Part shown: one piece after another, positions 45,408 through 54,103 of the stretch | How the letters are laid out: every line of letters begins with the position of its first letter | How positions within the stretch are numbered: the stretch's first letter is position 1 | From: Micromonospora sp. MA102 | GTDB taxonomy: Bacteria; Actinomycetota; Actinomycetes; Mycobacteriales; Micromonosporaceae | Reading direction: 5' to 3' | DNA length: 64,000 nt | Assembly (NCBI RefSeq): GCF_025460765.1 | Contig: NZ_JAMWEG010000002.1 | Location: 607,508 to 671,507, forward strand | Position numbers and translations under genes: made by a program | The notes under the pieces: generated by a model | Database searches by the model: none | What the model saw: the letters and a program-made list of their open reading frames with translations, nothing else | What the model was told of the DNA's origin: nothing

Positions 45408-47543
45408 TCAGTCCCGCGCGCCGGCCGGCGTGACCGCCGCCGCGGCGTCCCGCGCGGGGGCGTCGGGTTCGCGGGCGATCCGCCCCGGCCACCAGAACCG
45501 GTCGCCGAGCAGGAAGGCCAGCGCCGGCACCAGCACGGTGCGGACCAGCAGCGTGTCCAGCAGGACGCCGACGCAGACGATGATCCCGATCTGGGTGAGG
45601 GTGATCAACGGCAGCACGCCGAGCACGGCGAAGACCGCCGCGAGCAGCACGCCCGCGCTGGTGATGACCCCGCCGGTGACCCGCAGCGCGGAGCGCATCC
45701 CGTCCCGGGTGCCCGTCCGGCGCGCGTCCTCGCGGGCCCGGGTGACCAGGAAGATGTTGTAGTCCACGCCGAGCGCCACGAGGAACACGAAGGCGAGCAG
45801 CAGCACCCCGCTGTCCAGCGCCGGGAAGTCCAGCACCCGGTCGAAGAGCAGCCAGGCCGCGCCGAGGCTGGCGAAGAACGACGCGATGACCGTCAGCACC
45901 AGCAGTACCGGCGCGAGCAGGCCGCGCAGCAGCAGCACCAGCACCGCCCCGACCAGCAGCAGGATGATCGGCAGGATCAGCCACAGGTCCTTCGTGTTCG
46001 CCCGGTCCGAGTCGTAGGTGGCGGCCACCGTACCGCCGACCAGCGCGCCGTCCGGGGCGTCTGCGCCGCTGACCGCGGGCGGCGCGGAGTCCGGCACGGC
46101 GGCGACCGCGTCACGCAGCGCCTCGACGGTCCGGTCCGAGGCGGCGGTGCCCGGTTCGGCCGTGAGCACCACGTCGACCTGGGCGACCCGGTCACCGGCG
46201 GCGCCGGGCCGGGCGGAGGCGACCCCGTCGACCGCGCCGGCGGCGGCCAGCACGGCCGGTGCCGCGCCCGGGTTGGTGAGCACGGCGACCGGCTGGGTGG
46301 CGCCGGCCGGGAAGGCCCGGGCCAGGGTCTCGGCGCCGGCCACCGCTTCCGGCTTCGCCCGGAACTGCTCGGTCTCCGACAGGCCGGTGCGGATGCCCAG
46401 GCCGCCGAGGGCGAGGGCGGCCAGGAGCAGGGTGGACAGCGCGGCGACGGGCAGCGGCCGGCGGGCGACGGCGTCGCCGAGCCGGCCCCAGAGCCGGCCC
46501 TCCCGGGCCGTCTCGCCGACCCGGGGTACGAACGGCCAGAACAGCCCCCGTCCGAACAGCACCAGGGCGGCGGGAAGCACGAAGAGCGCGGAGAGCATGG
46601 CGAAGACCACGCCGGTGGCGCAGGCCACCGCGAGCGCCCGGTTGGTCTCCTGCTCGGACAGCAGCAGGGTGAGCACGCCGAGCACCACTGTCGAGCCGCT
46701 GGCCAGGATCGGCTCGGCGGTGCGGCGCAGCGCCGCGCGCATGGCGGTGAACCGGCTCTCCTCGCGGTGCAGTTCCTCCCGGTACCGGGCGATGAGCAGC
46801 AGCGCGTAGTCGGTCGCGGCGCCGAAGACGAGCACGCTCGCGATGCCGGTGACCTGGCCCTCCTGGAGGTGGATGCCGAGCGCGGGCACGATCGTGTCGA
46901 CGGCGCGCAGGGTGAGCTGCTCGGTCGCGCCGACGACCAGCAGCGGCACGATCCACAGGAACGGGCTGCGGTAGGTGATCAGCAGCAGCAGCGCCACGAC
47001 GCCGGCCGTGACCGCCAGCAGGGTGATGTCGGCGCCGTCGAAGACCTTGCTGAGGTCGGCGGTGAAGGCCGGGGCGCCGGTCACCTCGACGGTCAGCGCG
47101 TCGGGCAGGTCGGCCAGCGCCGCGCGGAGCTGCGCCACCTCGTCCACCACGGCCTCCTGGCCGCCGGCGGTGGCCAGCGGCACGGCGACCAGCGCCACGG
47201 TGCCGTCGGGGGAGAACTGGGCCGGCACGACCTTCCCGCCGGCGGCGAGCCGGCCCAGCTCGGCGGACACCCCGTCGAGCGCGGCCCGGTCGGCGGCGGC
47301 CAGCGGGGCCCGGTCGGCGCGGCTGACCACCACGACGGCGGGCTGCACGTCGCGGTCCGGCAGCTGGTCCTGGAGGCGCTCGACCTGGGTCGACTCCCAC
47401 TGCACCGAGAGGCCGGTGGCCGAGACGGGATCGGGGTTGTCGGGGCGGGGGAGGCCGAAGACGACCGCGCCGACGACGAGTGCGGCGGCCACGGTGAGCC
47501 AGGCGGCCAGCCGGCCCCGGGCGACGCGGGTGAACAGTGACAT
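45408..47543 (-). CDS. MMPL-family (RND) membrane exporter
   Basis: An MMPL transporter of 711 aa with 12 spans in two halves, each span 1 followed by a large outer loop. Family marks are VTGIASVLVFGAATDYALLL (the first Asp-containing proton relay) and LLLAFVFLVALGVDYNIFLV (the second), with GVLTLLLSEQETNRALAVAC. In mycobacteria this family exports lipids or siderophores; YdfJ-like members export small molecules and drugs. The start ATG 47543 has AGAGGG upstream. The divergent MarR gene 126 nt away, with an operator between them, suggests a regulated efflux system. Confidence 0.92.
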   Translation of the reverse strand: MSLFTRVARGRLAAWLTVAAALVVGAVVFGLPRPDNPDPVSATGLSVQWESTQVERLQDQLPDRDVQPAVVVVSRADRAPLAAADRAALDGVSAELGRLAAGGKVVPAQFSPDGTVALVAVPLATAGGQEAVVDEVAQLRAALADLPDALTVEVTGAPAFTADLSKVFDGADITLLAVTAGVVALLLLITYRSPFLWIVPLLVVGATEQLTLRAVDTIVPALGIHLQEGQVTGIASVLVFGAATDYALLLIARYREELHREESRFTAMRAALRRTAEPILASGSTVVLGVLTLLLSEQETNRALAVACATGVVFAMLSALFVLPAALVLFGRGLFWPFVPRVGETAREGRLWGRLGDAVARRPLPVAALSTLLLAALALGGLGIRTGLSETEQFRAKPEAVAGAETLARAFPAGATQPVAVLTNPGAAPAVLAAAGAVDGVASARPGAAGDRVAQVDVVLTAEPGTAASDRTVEALRDAVAAVPDSAPPAVSGADAPDGALVGGTVAATYDSDRANTKDLWLILPIILLLVGAVLVLLLRGLLAPVLLVLTVIASFFASLGAAWLLFDRVLDFPALDSGVLLLAFVFLVALGVDYNIFLVTRAREDARRTGTRDGMRSALRVTGGVITSAGVLLAAVFAVLGVLPLITLTQIGIIVCVGVLLDTLLVRTVLVPALAFLLGDRFWWPGRIAREPDAPARDAAAAVTPAGARD

Positions 47544-47579
47544 CGGGGTGCCCTCTTGTGATCGTTTGCGGCTACGACT

Positions 47580-47608
47580 CTCGTTTACCAAGTATCTTGA
47601 TAAGCGAG
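47580..47608. promoter_or_regulatory. MarR operator between the exporter and its regulator
   Basis: CTCGTTTACCAAG (47580-47592) and CTTGATAAGCGAG (47596-47608) are reverse complements at 11 of 13 positions around TAT. It lies 37 nt upstream of the exporter start and 61 nt upstream of marR. TATGCT (47626-47631) is a likely -10 for marR. The AT-rich core stands out from its surroundings. Confidence 0.75.
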
Positions 47609-47668
47609 ATTATCGGCGGAGGTCCTATGCTGCAAGCGGACGGTCCGGGCAGGGGGTAACGGCGAGAC

Positions 47669-48208
47669 GTGGCGCAGAGCATGTACCGGCGGCGGGACGA
47701 CCCGCGCGGGCGGATGATCGCCGACATCACCAACGACCTGCGCCGCTACTCGGTGGACGCGCAGCACATCGGGCACGCGTTCGCCGGCCTGCACGGCCTC
47801 AACGCCACCGACCTGCACGCCCTCATCGCGGTGATGGACGCCGAGCTGCTCGGCGACCCGATCACCCCCGGCCGGCTGGGTGAGGCGCTCCACCTCTCCT
47901 CCGGATCGGTGACCGCGCTCGTCGACCGGCTGGAGCGGGGCGGGCACATCCGGCGCGACCGGGACACCGCCGACCGGCGCAAGGTCCTCCTGCACTACGC
48001 CGACCGCGGTGCCACCCTGGCCCGCAGCTTCTTCGGCCCGCTCGGCCGGCGGACCGACGAGGTGATGGACCGGTTCAGCGACGACGAGCTGGCCGTCGTG
48101 CACCGGTTCCTGGCCGAGATGGTGGTCTCGATGCGCGAGCACCGCGACGCCGTGCGCGCGGCCCGGGGCGAGCCGGGGCCCGCCACGCCGGAACCCGCCG
48201 CGGACTGA
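47669..48208 (+). CDS. MarR family transcriptional regulator
   Basis: A winged-helix regulator of 179 aa: a dimerisation helix (SVDAQHIGHAFAGLHGLNAT), then ITPGRLGEALHLSSGSVTAL (helix-turn-helix), and RLERGGHIRRDRDTADRRKV (wing with the DRR motif). It is likely to repress the divergent MMPL exporter and itself through the palindrome at 47580-47608. The start is GTG 47669; ATG 47681 is also in frame. A hydrolase gene begins 3 nt after the stop, so that enzyme is probably under the same control. Confidence 0.92.
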   Translation: MAQSMYRRRDDPRGRMIADITNDLRRYSVDAQHIGHAFAGLHGLNATDLHALIAVMDAELLGDPITPGRLGEALHLSSGSVTALVDRLERGGHIRRDRDTADRRKVLLHYADRGATLARSFFGPLGRRTDEVMDRFSDDELAVVHRFLAEMVVSMREHRDAVRAARGEPGPATPEPAAD

Positions 48209-48210
48209 GC

Positions 48211-49866
48211 GTGCGGGGCGTCGTCACCCGGCTCGCCGCGGCGGCGCTGCGGCTGCCCGCCGCCCGGACCCGGCGGATCACGGTCACCCGGGACCTCCCG
48301 GTCCGGGTCCGCGACGGGGTGACGCTGCGCACCGACCACTACGCCCCGGACCTGCCCGGGGCGGCCTGCGTGCTGATCCGCACCCCGTACGGGCGGGGCG
48401 GTCCCGTCCGGCTGCTCGGCCGCCTCCTGGCCGAGCGCGGCTACCACGTGGTGATCCAGTCCTGCCGGGGCACGTTCGGCTCCGGCGGCGAGTTCGCCCC
48501 GCTGGTGCACGAGCGCGACGACGGCCTCGACACCCTCGACTGGCTGCGCCGGCAGCCCTGGTGGACCGGCGCGTTCGGCATGTTCGGCGCCAGCTACCAG
48601 GGGTTCGTGCAGTGGGCGTTCGCCGCCGAGGCGGCCGACGAGCTGCGCGCCATGGTCGCCGTGGTCACCGCCTCGGCCACCCGCGACTCGACGTACGCGG
48701 GGGAGTCGTTCGCCCTGGACACGGTCCTCACCTGGGCGGAGCTGCTCCAGGCGCAGACCGTGCCCTGGCTGGCCCGGCAGTGGGAGCTCAAGCGCGGGCA
48801 GCCCCGGCTCACCCGCGCGCTGGCCCACCTGCCGCTGGCCGAGGCGGACCGGATCGCCACCGGGGCGACCGTGCCGTTCTTCCAGGAGTGGCTGCGCCAC
48901 CACACGCCGGACGCCGACTACTGGCGGACGCGGATCTTCGGCGACCGGATCGCCGAGGTCCGCGCGCCCGTGGCGATGGTCAGCGGCTGGCAGGACATCT
49001 TCCTCCCCGCCCAGCTCGACGACTACGCCCGGCTCCGGGCGGCCGGCGCCCGCCTCCGGCTGACGATCGGCCCGTGGACCCACGGCAGCCCCGGGCTGCT
49101 CGTGGCGGCCCTGCGCGAGGGCCTCGACTGGCTCGACGAGCACCTGGCCGGGCGCCCGGCGCCGGGCCGCGCGCCGGTCCGGGTGCATGTCGGCGGTGCC
49201 GGCGGCGGCTGGCGTGACCTGCCCGACTGGCCCCCGCCGGCCCAGCCGACCCGGTGGTACCTGCACCCCGGCCGCGCGCTCGCCACCGCGCCGCCGGCCG
49301 ACTCCGCACCCGACCGGTTCCACTACGACCCGGCCGACCCCACGCCATCGCTCGGCGGCCCGCTGCTGGTCGCCCAGCGGGCCGGCGCCGTGGACAACCG
49401 GCCGGTGGAGGCCCGGCCGGACGTGCTGACCTACACGAGCGCGCCCCTGGACGGGCCGGTCGAGGTGGTCGGCCCGGTGCACGCCGAGATCCATGTCCGC
49501 AGCGAGCTGTCCTACCTGGACGTCTTCGTCCGGCTCTGCGACGTCGACCGGCGGGGGCGGTCCTGGAACGTCTGCGACGGGCTGGTCCGGGTCGCGCCCG
49601 GGCGCTTCCCGCGCGACGCGTCCGGTGTGGTCCGGGTGCCGGTCACCCTCTGGCCGGCCGCGCACCGCTTCGCGCCGGGGCACCGGCTGCGCGTCCAGGT
49701 CTCCGGCGGTGCCCACCCGCGCTACGCCCGGAATCCCGGCACCGGCGAGCCGCTCGGCACCGCCGTCACTCTTCGTGCGGGCTGGCGGGAAATCCTGCAC
49801 GATCCCGAGCATTCTTCGGCTGTGGTGCTGCCGCTCGGGCCGGTGCCGTCCACAGTCGGCCGATAG
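48211..49866 (+). CDS. CocE/NonD family hydrolase (X-Pro dipeptidyl-peptidase S15-like)
   Basis: An alpha/beta hydrolase of 551 aa. The nucleophile Ser is in FGMFGASYQGFVQWAF (GxSxxG), the acid in VSGWQDIFLPAQLDDY, and the His in GPWTHGSPGLLVAA. The C-terminal jelly-roll domain has YTSAPLDGPVEVVGPVHAEI and RVQVSGGAHPRYARNPGTG, as in cocaine esterase. Family substrates are acyl esters or X-Pro peptides. It has no signal peptide. It is placed 3 nt after marR, so it may degrade or release the compound exported by the MMPL pump. Confidence 0.88.
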   Translation: MRGVVTRLAAAALRLPAARTRRITVTRDLPVRVRDGVTLRTDHYAPDLPGAACVLIRTPYGRGGPVRLLGRLLAERGYHVVIQSCRGTFGSGGEFAPLVHERDDGLDTLDWLRRQPWWTGAFGMFGASYQGFVQWAFAAEAADELRAMVAVVTASATRDSTYAGESFALDTVLTWAELLQAQTVPWLARQWELKRGQPRLTRALAHLPLAEADRIATGATVPFFQEWLRHHTPDADYWRTRIFGDRIAEVRAPVAMVSGWQDIFLPAQLDDYARLRAAGARLRLTIGPWTHGSPGLLVAALREGLDWLDEHLAGRPAPGRAPVRVHVGGAGGGWRDLPDWPPPAQPTRWYLHPGRALATAPPADSAPDRFHYDPADPTPSLGGPLLVAQRAGAVDNRPVEARPDVLTYTSAPLDGPVEVVGPVHAEIHVRSELSYLDVFVRLCDVDRRGRSWNVCDGLVRVAPGRFPRDASGVVRVPVTLWPAAHRFAPGHRLRVQVSGGAHPRYARNPGTGEPLGTAVTLRAGWREILHDPEHSSAVVLPLGPVPSTVGR

Positions 49867-50033
49867 TTCCAGATAGTGCTCTGAGCTGGGCATTTAGTGC
49901 CAGGTGTGGATATCCTCAGGGCAAGTGCCCGGTGCCGTGCAGCTATCCGGTGAGGGTGCGTCCCCGGATCATGCGCGCTCACGCGTAGTGATTGTCGTGC
50001 CCTCGCCGGCCATCGATCCGGAGGGGAGATCCC

Positions 50034-50942
50034 ATGACGTCGGCCCCGGCGAACCTGTTGGCCGTCCGCAACCTCTTGCTCAGCTACCTCAACGTCGACA
50101 AGAACACCGTACGGAGTCAGGACCTGGAGCCGGCCGAGGTCGGCATCGTGGGCGACCCCAACCACCGGGGCGGATACCACTGCGGGTCCGACCGGGTGGT
50201 GCCCCGGGACTACTCGGTGGTGGAGTCCACCCGGGACTCCTCCGGATTGACCCTGCACGCCTCGGCGCTGGACGTCGGGACGTTCTCCGTCTCGTCCGGC
50301 GGCGCGACGCACAACCTGCGTACCTTCTCCACCTGGTTCGTGTCGCAGTGTGCCGCGGGCGCCGCGGACGCCCGGGACATCCGGGAGATCATCTACTCCC
50401 CGGACGGCAGGACCGTGAAGCGGTGGGACCGGTTGGGCAAGCGCACCACCGGGGACAGCAGCCACCTCTTCCACACCCACTTCAGCTTCTTCCGTGACTC
50501 CACCAAGGCGGGCCGGGACGAGACCCCGCTGTTCCGTCGCTATCTGACCGCGGTCGGCCTGATCGCCCCAGTGAAACCGGAGACCGGCATGGAACAGACC
50601 GACAAGCTCATCAACGACACCGGATACCCGAACCGAACGGTCGGCAACGTCCTGGCCGACCTGGAGAACCTGCGCAACTGGCTCATCTCCCCGGTCGGCA
50701 CCACCGGCCTGGTCGCCCCGCCCCAGGCGAACTCGCCGCTGCAGCAGATGCTGGCCATGGCGCGGGCCTGGCCGGCGCTCGTGGCGCAGGTCAACGCGCT
50801 GTCCAACCGGGACTTCACCGACGAGCAGGAGATCGTCACCGGGGTCCTCGCCGGGCTGCCGCCGGAGAAGATCGCCGAGGCGATCCCGCCGCAGATCGCC
50901 CGCGACGTCGCCGACGAGCTGTCCCGGCGACTGACCGCCTGA
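50034..50942 (+). CDS. Hypothetical protein with a phage-lysin-like C-terminus
   Basis: A 302-aa protein I cannot place with certainty. The N-terminal 180 residues contain conserved-looking His/Asp pairs (GIVGDPNHRGGYHCGSDRVV, GLTLHASALDVGT, SSHLFHTHFSFFRD). These resemble, but do not exactly match, zinc peptidases of the DD-peptidase fold (the HxxxxxxD spacing is 5, not 7). The C-terminal third (VLADLENLRNWL, VTGVLAGLPPEKIAEAIPPQ) resembles the coiled tail of actinophage endolysins. No other phage gene is nearby. The start ATG 50034 has GGAGGGGAG (50020-50028) upstream. Possible origin: a domesticated phage lysin. Confidence 0.6.
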   Translation: MTSAPANLLAVRNLLLSYLNVDKNTVRSQDLEPAEVGIVGDPNHRGGYHCGSDRVVPRDYSVVESTRDSSGLTLHASALDVGTFSVSSGGATHNLRTFSTWFVSQCAAGAADARDIREIIYSPDGRTVKRWDRLGKRTTGDSSHLFHTHFSFFRDSTKAGRDETPLFRRYLTAVGLIAPVKPETGMEQTDKLINDTGYPNRTVGNVLADLENLRNWLISPVGTTGLVAPPQANSPLQQMLAMARAWPALVAQVNALSNRDFTDEQEIVTGVLAGLPPEKIAEAIPPQIARDVADELSRRLTA

Positions 50943-51015
50943 TCGGCCCGGCCCCGCGGCGAGTGCCGCGCCGCGGTCCCGGGGCTCGGATGACCGGAAA
51001 GTTCAGCAACAAGTA

Positions 51016-51045
51016 TTGCGCAACACCTCTTGCGAATGTCAGGCT
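51016..51045 (+). promoter_or_regulatory. Promoter and operator of the ArsR-type regulator
   Basis: TTGCGC (51016-51021) and CAGGCT (51040-51045) are 18 nt apart, and the -10 ends 6 nt before the ATG, so the message would be leaderless. ATTGCGCAA and TTGCGAAT form an inverted repeat within the promoter, a likely autoregulatory site. Confidence 0.45.
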
Positions 51046-51051
51046 CTCCCC

Positions 51052-51627
51052 ATGGAGCAGCCCACCGTCCGGCACGTCACCGACTCCCGCGTCCTCGCCG
51101 CGCTCGCCCACCCGCTGCGGCGCCGCCTCATGGACGTCCTCAAGGTGTACGGCCCGTGCACCGTCGGCCAGCTCGCCGAGCGCACCGGCCAGGCCCCCGC
51201 CAACGTCAGTCACCACCTCAAGGTGCTCGGCGCGGCCGACCTCGTGCTGGAGGCGCCCGAACTGGCCCGGGACCGCCGGGAACGCTGGTGGCGGCTCCGG
51301 GACCGGGCGGTGCGCTGGTCCAACACCGACTTCGACGCCGACCCCGCCGCCCGGGCGGTGGCCGACGCGGCCAGCTCGCTGAACCTGGACCGGCACGTCG
51401 CCCTGGTCCGGGCGTGGCACGCGGCACCCGACGAGGACCACGCCGCATGGGGCGACGGCCCGTTCAGCACCGACAAGTGGCTGCGGCTGACCCCGGCGGA
51501 GCTGGCCCAGCTCAGCGACGAGATCAACGACCTGCTGGCCCGCTGGGCCGACCGCCCCGCCCCCGACGACGGGCAACGACGCGAGCCGGTCTTCCTGTTC
51601 GCCCACGGCGTGCCGGGCCAGCCGTGA
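51052..51627 (+). CDS. ArsR-like winged-helix regulator
   Basis: A regulator of 191 aa with an N-terminal ArsR-type winged helix (RVLAALAHPLRRRLMDVLKV, TVGQLAERTGQAPANVSHHL, KVLGAADLVLEAPEL). No cysteine-based metal site is seen, so it is not arsenic- or metal-responsive by that route. The C-terminal 100 residues (LRLTPAELAQLSDEINDLLA) are of a type found with MFS transporters. The start ATG 51052 gives MEQPTVRHVTDSR. Its end overlaps the transporter start (GTGA), so regulator and transporter are co-translated. Confidence 0.9.
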   Translation: MEQPTVRHVTDSRVLAALAHPLRRRLMDVLKVYGPCTVGQLAERTGQAPANVSHHLKVLGAADLVLEAPELARDRRERWWRLRDRAVRWSNTDFDADPAARAVADAASSLNLDRHVALVRAWHAAPDEDHAAWGDGPFSTDKWLRLTPAELAQLSDEINDLLARWADRPAPDDGQRREPVFLFAHGVPGQP

Positions 51628-52904
51628 CCGCCCCGGCCCGCGCGACCGCGCCGGACACCGACCCCCGGCCGCGCGGCGGCCTGCTCCGGCACCGCGACTT
51701 CCGGCTGCTCTGGGCCGGGCAGACGGTCAGCGCCGTGGGCAGCAACGTGACCGCCGTGGCCCTGCCCCTGGTCGCGGTGGCCGTGCTCGACGCGACCACG
51801 TTCCAGGTGGCGGTGCTCACGGCGGCGGCCTGGCTGCCCTGGCTGCTGGCCGGCCTGCCCGCCGGCGCCTGGGTCGACCGCGTCCGCCGGCGGCCCGTGA
51901 TGATCGCCGCCGACCTGGTCTCCGCGGCGCTGTTCGCCAGCGTGCCGGTGGCCGCCCTGCTCGACCTGCTCACCGTCGGCCAGCTCCTGGCCGTCGCCCT
52001 CGGTGCCGGCCTGGCCCGGGTCTTCTTCGAGACCGCCGACCAGGTCTACCTGCCCACCCTGCTGCGCCCCGAGCAGGTGCCCGAGGGCAACGCCAGGCTG
52101 CACGCCACGCAGACGGCGAGCTACCTCGTCGGCCCCGGACTGGCCGGCCTCATCGCCCAGCTCGCCGGCGCGGTGACCGCGGTCCTGCTCGACGCGGTCA
52201 GCTTCCTGGTCTCCGCGGCGTGCCTGAGCCGCATCCGGGCCGTCGAGCCCCGCCCCGGCCGTCCCGCCGGGCCGGCCTCGCTGCGCCGGGAGGTGGCCGA
52301 CGGGTTGCGCTTCGTCGTCCGCGACCCGTACCTGCGGGTGCTGACGGTCTTCGGCGCGGCCAGCAACATCGGGCTCAGCGGCTACCAGGCGGTGCTCGTG
52401 GTCTTCCTGGTCCGCTCCGCCGGGCTGCCCGCGGCGCTGGTCGGGCTCCTCATCGGACTGGCCAGCGTGGGCGGGCTCGTCGGCGCCGCCCTGGCCACCG
52501 GGCTCGCGCGGCGGCTCGGCTCGGCCCGGGCCCTGCTCGCCGCGGGCGCGCTCACCGGGCCGCCCGCGCTGCTCATCCCGCTGGCCGGCCCGGGCGGCCG
52601 GGTGGGCTGGCTGGTGCTCGGCGGCGCGCTGGTCAGCCTGGGCGTCGCCGTGGGCAACGTGGTGAAGGGCAGCTTCCGGCAGACGTACACGCCGCACGGG
52701 CTGCTCGGGCGGGTGACCGTGAGCATGCAGCTGCTCAACTACGGCACCATCCCGCTCGCCGCCCTGCTGGCCGGCACGCTGGGCGCCGTGTGGGGCCCGG
52801 CCGGGGCGATCCGCGTGATGACCACCTGGCTCGCGCTGACGCCGCTCATCCTGCTCGCCGGGCCGCTGCGGCGGCGCCGTGACCTGCCGGTGACCCCTGC
52901 TTGA
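51624..52904 (+). CDS. MFS transporter
   Basis: A major facilitator of 426 aa with twelve spans. The opening LLRHRDFRLLWAGQTVSAVG is typical of the enterobactin-exporter-like (EntS) MFS branch. The A-loop motif between spans 2 and 3 is GAWVDRVRRRPVMIAADLV. The second half has GFMFG-free but similar LLIGLASVGGLVGAALATG and TYTPHGLLGRVTVSMQLLNY. It is probably a drug or small-molecule exporter under the ArsR-like regulator that precedes it. The start GTG 51624 overlaps that gene's stop. Confidence 0.92.
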   Translation: MTAPARATAPDTDPRPRGGLLRHRDFRLLWAGQTVSAVGSNVTAVALPLVAVAVLDATTFQVAVLTAAAWLPWLLAGLPAGAWVDRVRRRPVMIAADLVSAALFASVPVAALLDLLTVGQLLAVALGAGLARVFFETADQVYLPTLLRPEQVPEGNARLHATQTASYLVGPGLAGLIAQLAGAVTAVLLDAVSFLVSAACLSRIRAVEPRPGRPAGPASLRREVADGLRFVVRDPYLRVLTVFGAASNIGLSGYQAVLVVFLVRSAGLPAALVGLLIGLASVGGLVGAALATGLARRLGSARALLAAGALTGPPALLIPLAGPGGRVGWLVLGGALVSLGVAVGNVVKGSFRQTYTPHGLLGRVTVSMQLLNYGTIPLAALLAGTLGAVWGPAGAIRVMTTWLALTPLILLAGPLRRRRDLPVTPA

Positions 52905-52915
52905 GGATGCGCTGC

Positions 52916-52943
52916 GGCGGCGGTCGGAGAACCGACCGCCGCC
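52916..52943. terminator. Stem-loop between convergent genes
   Basis: GGCGGCGGTCGG (52916-52927) and CCGACCGCCGCC (52932-52943) are exact reverse complements around AGAA. It lies 11 nt after the MFS stop and 12 nt after the cold-shock gene stop (on the other strand), so it can end both transcripts. Confidence 0.8.
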
Positions 52944-52955
52944 ACCGGCACGAAG

Positions 52956-53159
52956 CTACATCGGACGGACGTTGTCCGCCTGCGGACCCTTCTGCCCCTG
53001 GGTCACCTCGAACTCGACCTTCTGGCCCTCGTTCAGCTCGCGGTAGCCGCTGGATTGAATGGCCGAGTAGTGGACGAACACGTCCGGACCTCCGCCGTCC
53101 TGCTCGATGAAGCCGAAGCCCTTTTCCGAGTTGAACCACTTGACCGTGCCGGTTGCCAT
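52956..53159 (-). CDS. Cold-shock protein (CspA family)
   Basis: A single cold-shock domain of 67 aa. RNP1 is KGFGFIEQD and RNP2 is [27 protein letters not shown] is the classical opening and NVRPM the end. It binds single-stranded RNA or DNA and melts mRNA structure. AGGGAGAG lies just before ATG 53159. The upstream frame (MNRERR) is not needed. It is one of probably several Csp paralogues. The upstream gap to the divergent methyltransferase is 178 nt. Confidence 0.96.
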   Translation of the reverse strand: MATGTVKWFNSEKGFGFIEQDGGGPDVFVHYSAIQSSGYRELNEGQKVEFEVTQGQKGPQADNVRPM

Positions 53160-53337
53160 GCGTCTCTCCCTGTTCAATGCGGGTGAGCACCGGTCGCCGC
53201 CGGTGATCGCCCTTTACCTTCCCGACAGTAACCGCCCGAACCGCGATCCGCTGGCGGAAGTGCCGGCGTGGCTCACGATTACGCCGCCAGCGGGAAAATC
53301 CCCCCGGCCCGGGGCGGCGAGGAGCATGCTTGCCCCG

Positions 53338-54012
53338 GTGAGGACACCGACGCCGCTGGCCGACCTGGAACGGGAGATCGCGGCGCCCGGCGACGGCCTG
53401 GACCGGCTGCGGCTGGTCGCGGCGCCGTTCGTGCCGGAGGTGCGCCTACACCTCGCCGAGGACGCCATTCTCTGGTGGGCGCGGATGGAGGCGGCGGCCG
53501 GCCGGTCCCTGCCGCCGCCCTACTGGGCCTCCGTCTGGGCCGGGGGGCAGGCGCTCGCCCGGCACCTGCTCGACCACCCCGAACTGGTCGCCGGGCGGCG
53601 GGTGCTCGACCTGGCCGCCGGATCCGGGCTGGTCGCCATCGCCGCCGCGCTCGCCGGCGCCGACCGGGTGGTCGCCAACGACGTCGACCCTTGGGCGGTG
53701 GCGGCCGTGACGGTCAACGCCCGGGCCAACCGGGTGACCGTCGCCGCCACCGGGGACGACCTGCTGGACAGCACCGCCACCGCCGACCTCGTGCTGGCCG
53801 GGGACGTCCTCTACGACGAGGCGCTGGCCGCGCGGATGCTGCCGTACCTGCAACGGGCCGCCGACCGCGGCGTCCAGGTGCTGGTCGGCGACCCGGACCG
53901 GGGACACCTGCCGCCGGACCGGCTGGAGCTGGTGGCGGCCTATCCGGTGCCGGTCACCGAACCCTCGGTCGACACCCCGGTCCGCCGGGTCCAGGTGCTC
54001 CGCCCCCGCTGA
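53338..54012 (+). CDS. Class I SAM-dependent methyltransferase (protein-lysine or nicotinamide type)
   Basis: A methyltransferase of 224 aa. Motif I is GRRVLDLAAGSGLVAIAAAL, motif II VVANDVDPWAVAAVTVNARA, then LVLAGDVLYDEALAARMLP and LVGDPDRGHLPPDRLELVAA. PPPYWASVWAGGQALARHLL upstream of motif I is diagnostic of the METTL20/NNMT-like group, known for ETF-beta lysine methylation. The GTG start 53338 has CATGCT (53325-53330) ending 7 nt before it (leaderless); ATG 53326 is an alternative with GAGGAG only 1 nt away. Confidence 0.88.
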   Translation: MRTPTPLADLEREIAAPGDGLDRLRLVAAPFVPEVRLHLAEDAILWWARMEAAAGRSLPPPYWASVWAGGQALARHLLDHPELVAGRRVLDLAAGSGLVAIAAALAGADRVVANDVDPWAVAAVTVNARANRVTVAATGDDLLDSTATADLVLAGDVLYDEALAARMLPYLQRAADRGVQVLVGDPDRGHLPPDRLELVAAYPVPVTEPSVDTPVRRVQVLRPR

Positions 54013-54103
54013 CCCCTCAGGGATCATCCGGAGCCGGACTCGGGGGACCGGTGGGGTGTAAACCCGATGTGCCGGGTCGCCCCGGGGCCCTAGCGTACGG
54101 AGC

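Noticed and set aside
50034..50942. Firm assignment as an M15 zinc peptidase
   Set aside because: The His-to-Asp spacing (LHASALD) is 5 instead of 7, and the fold is not provable by eye; kept as hypothetical.
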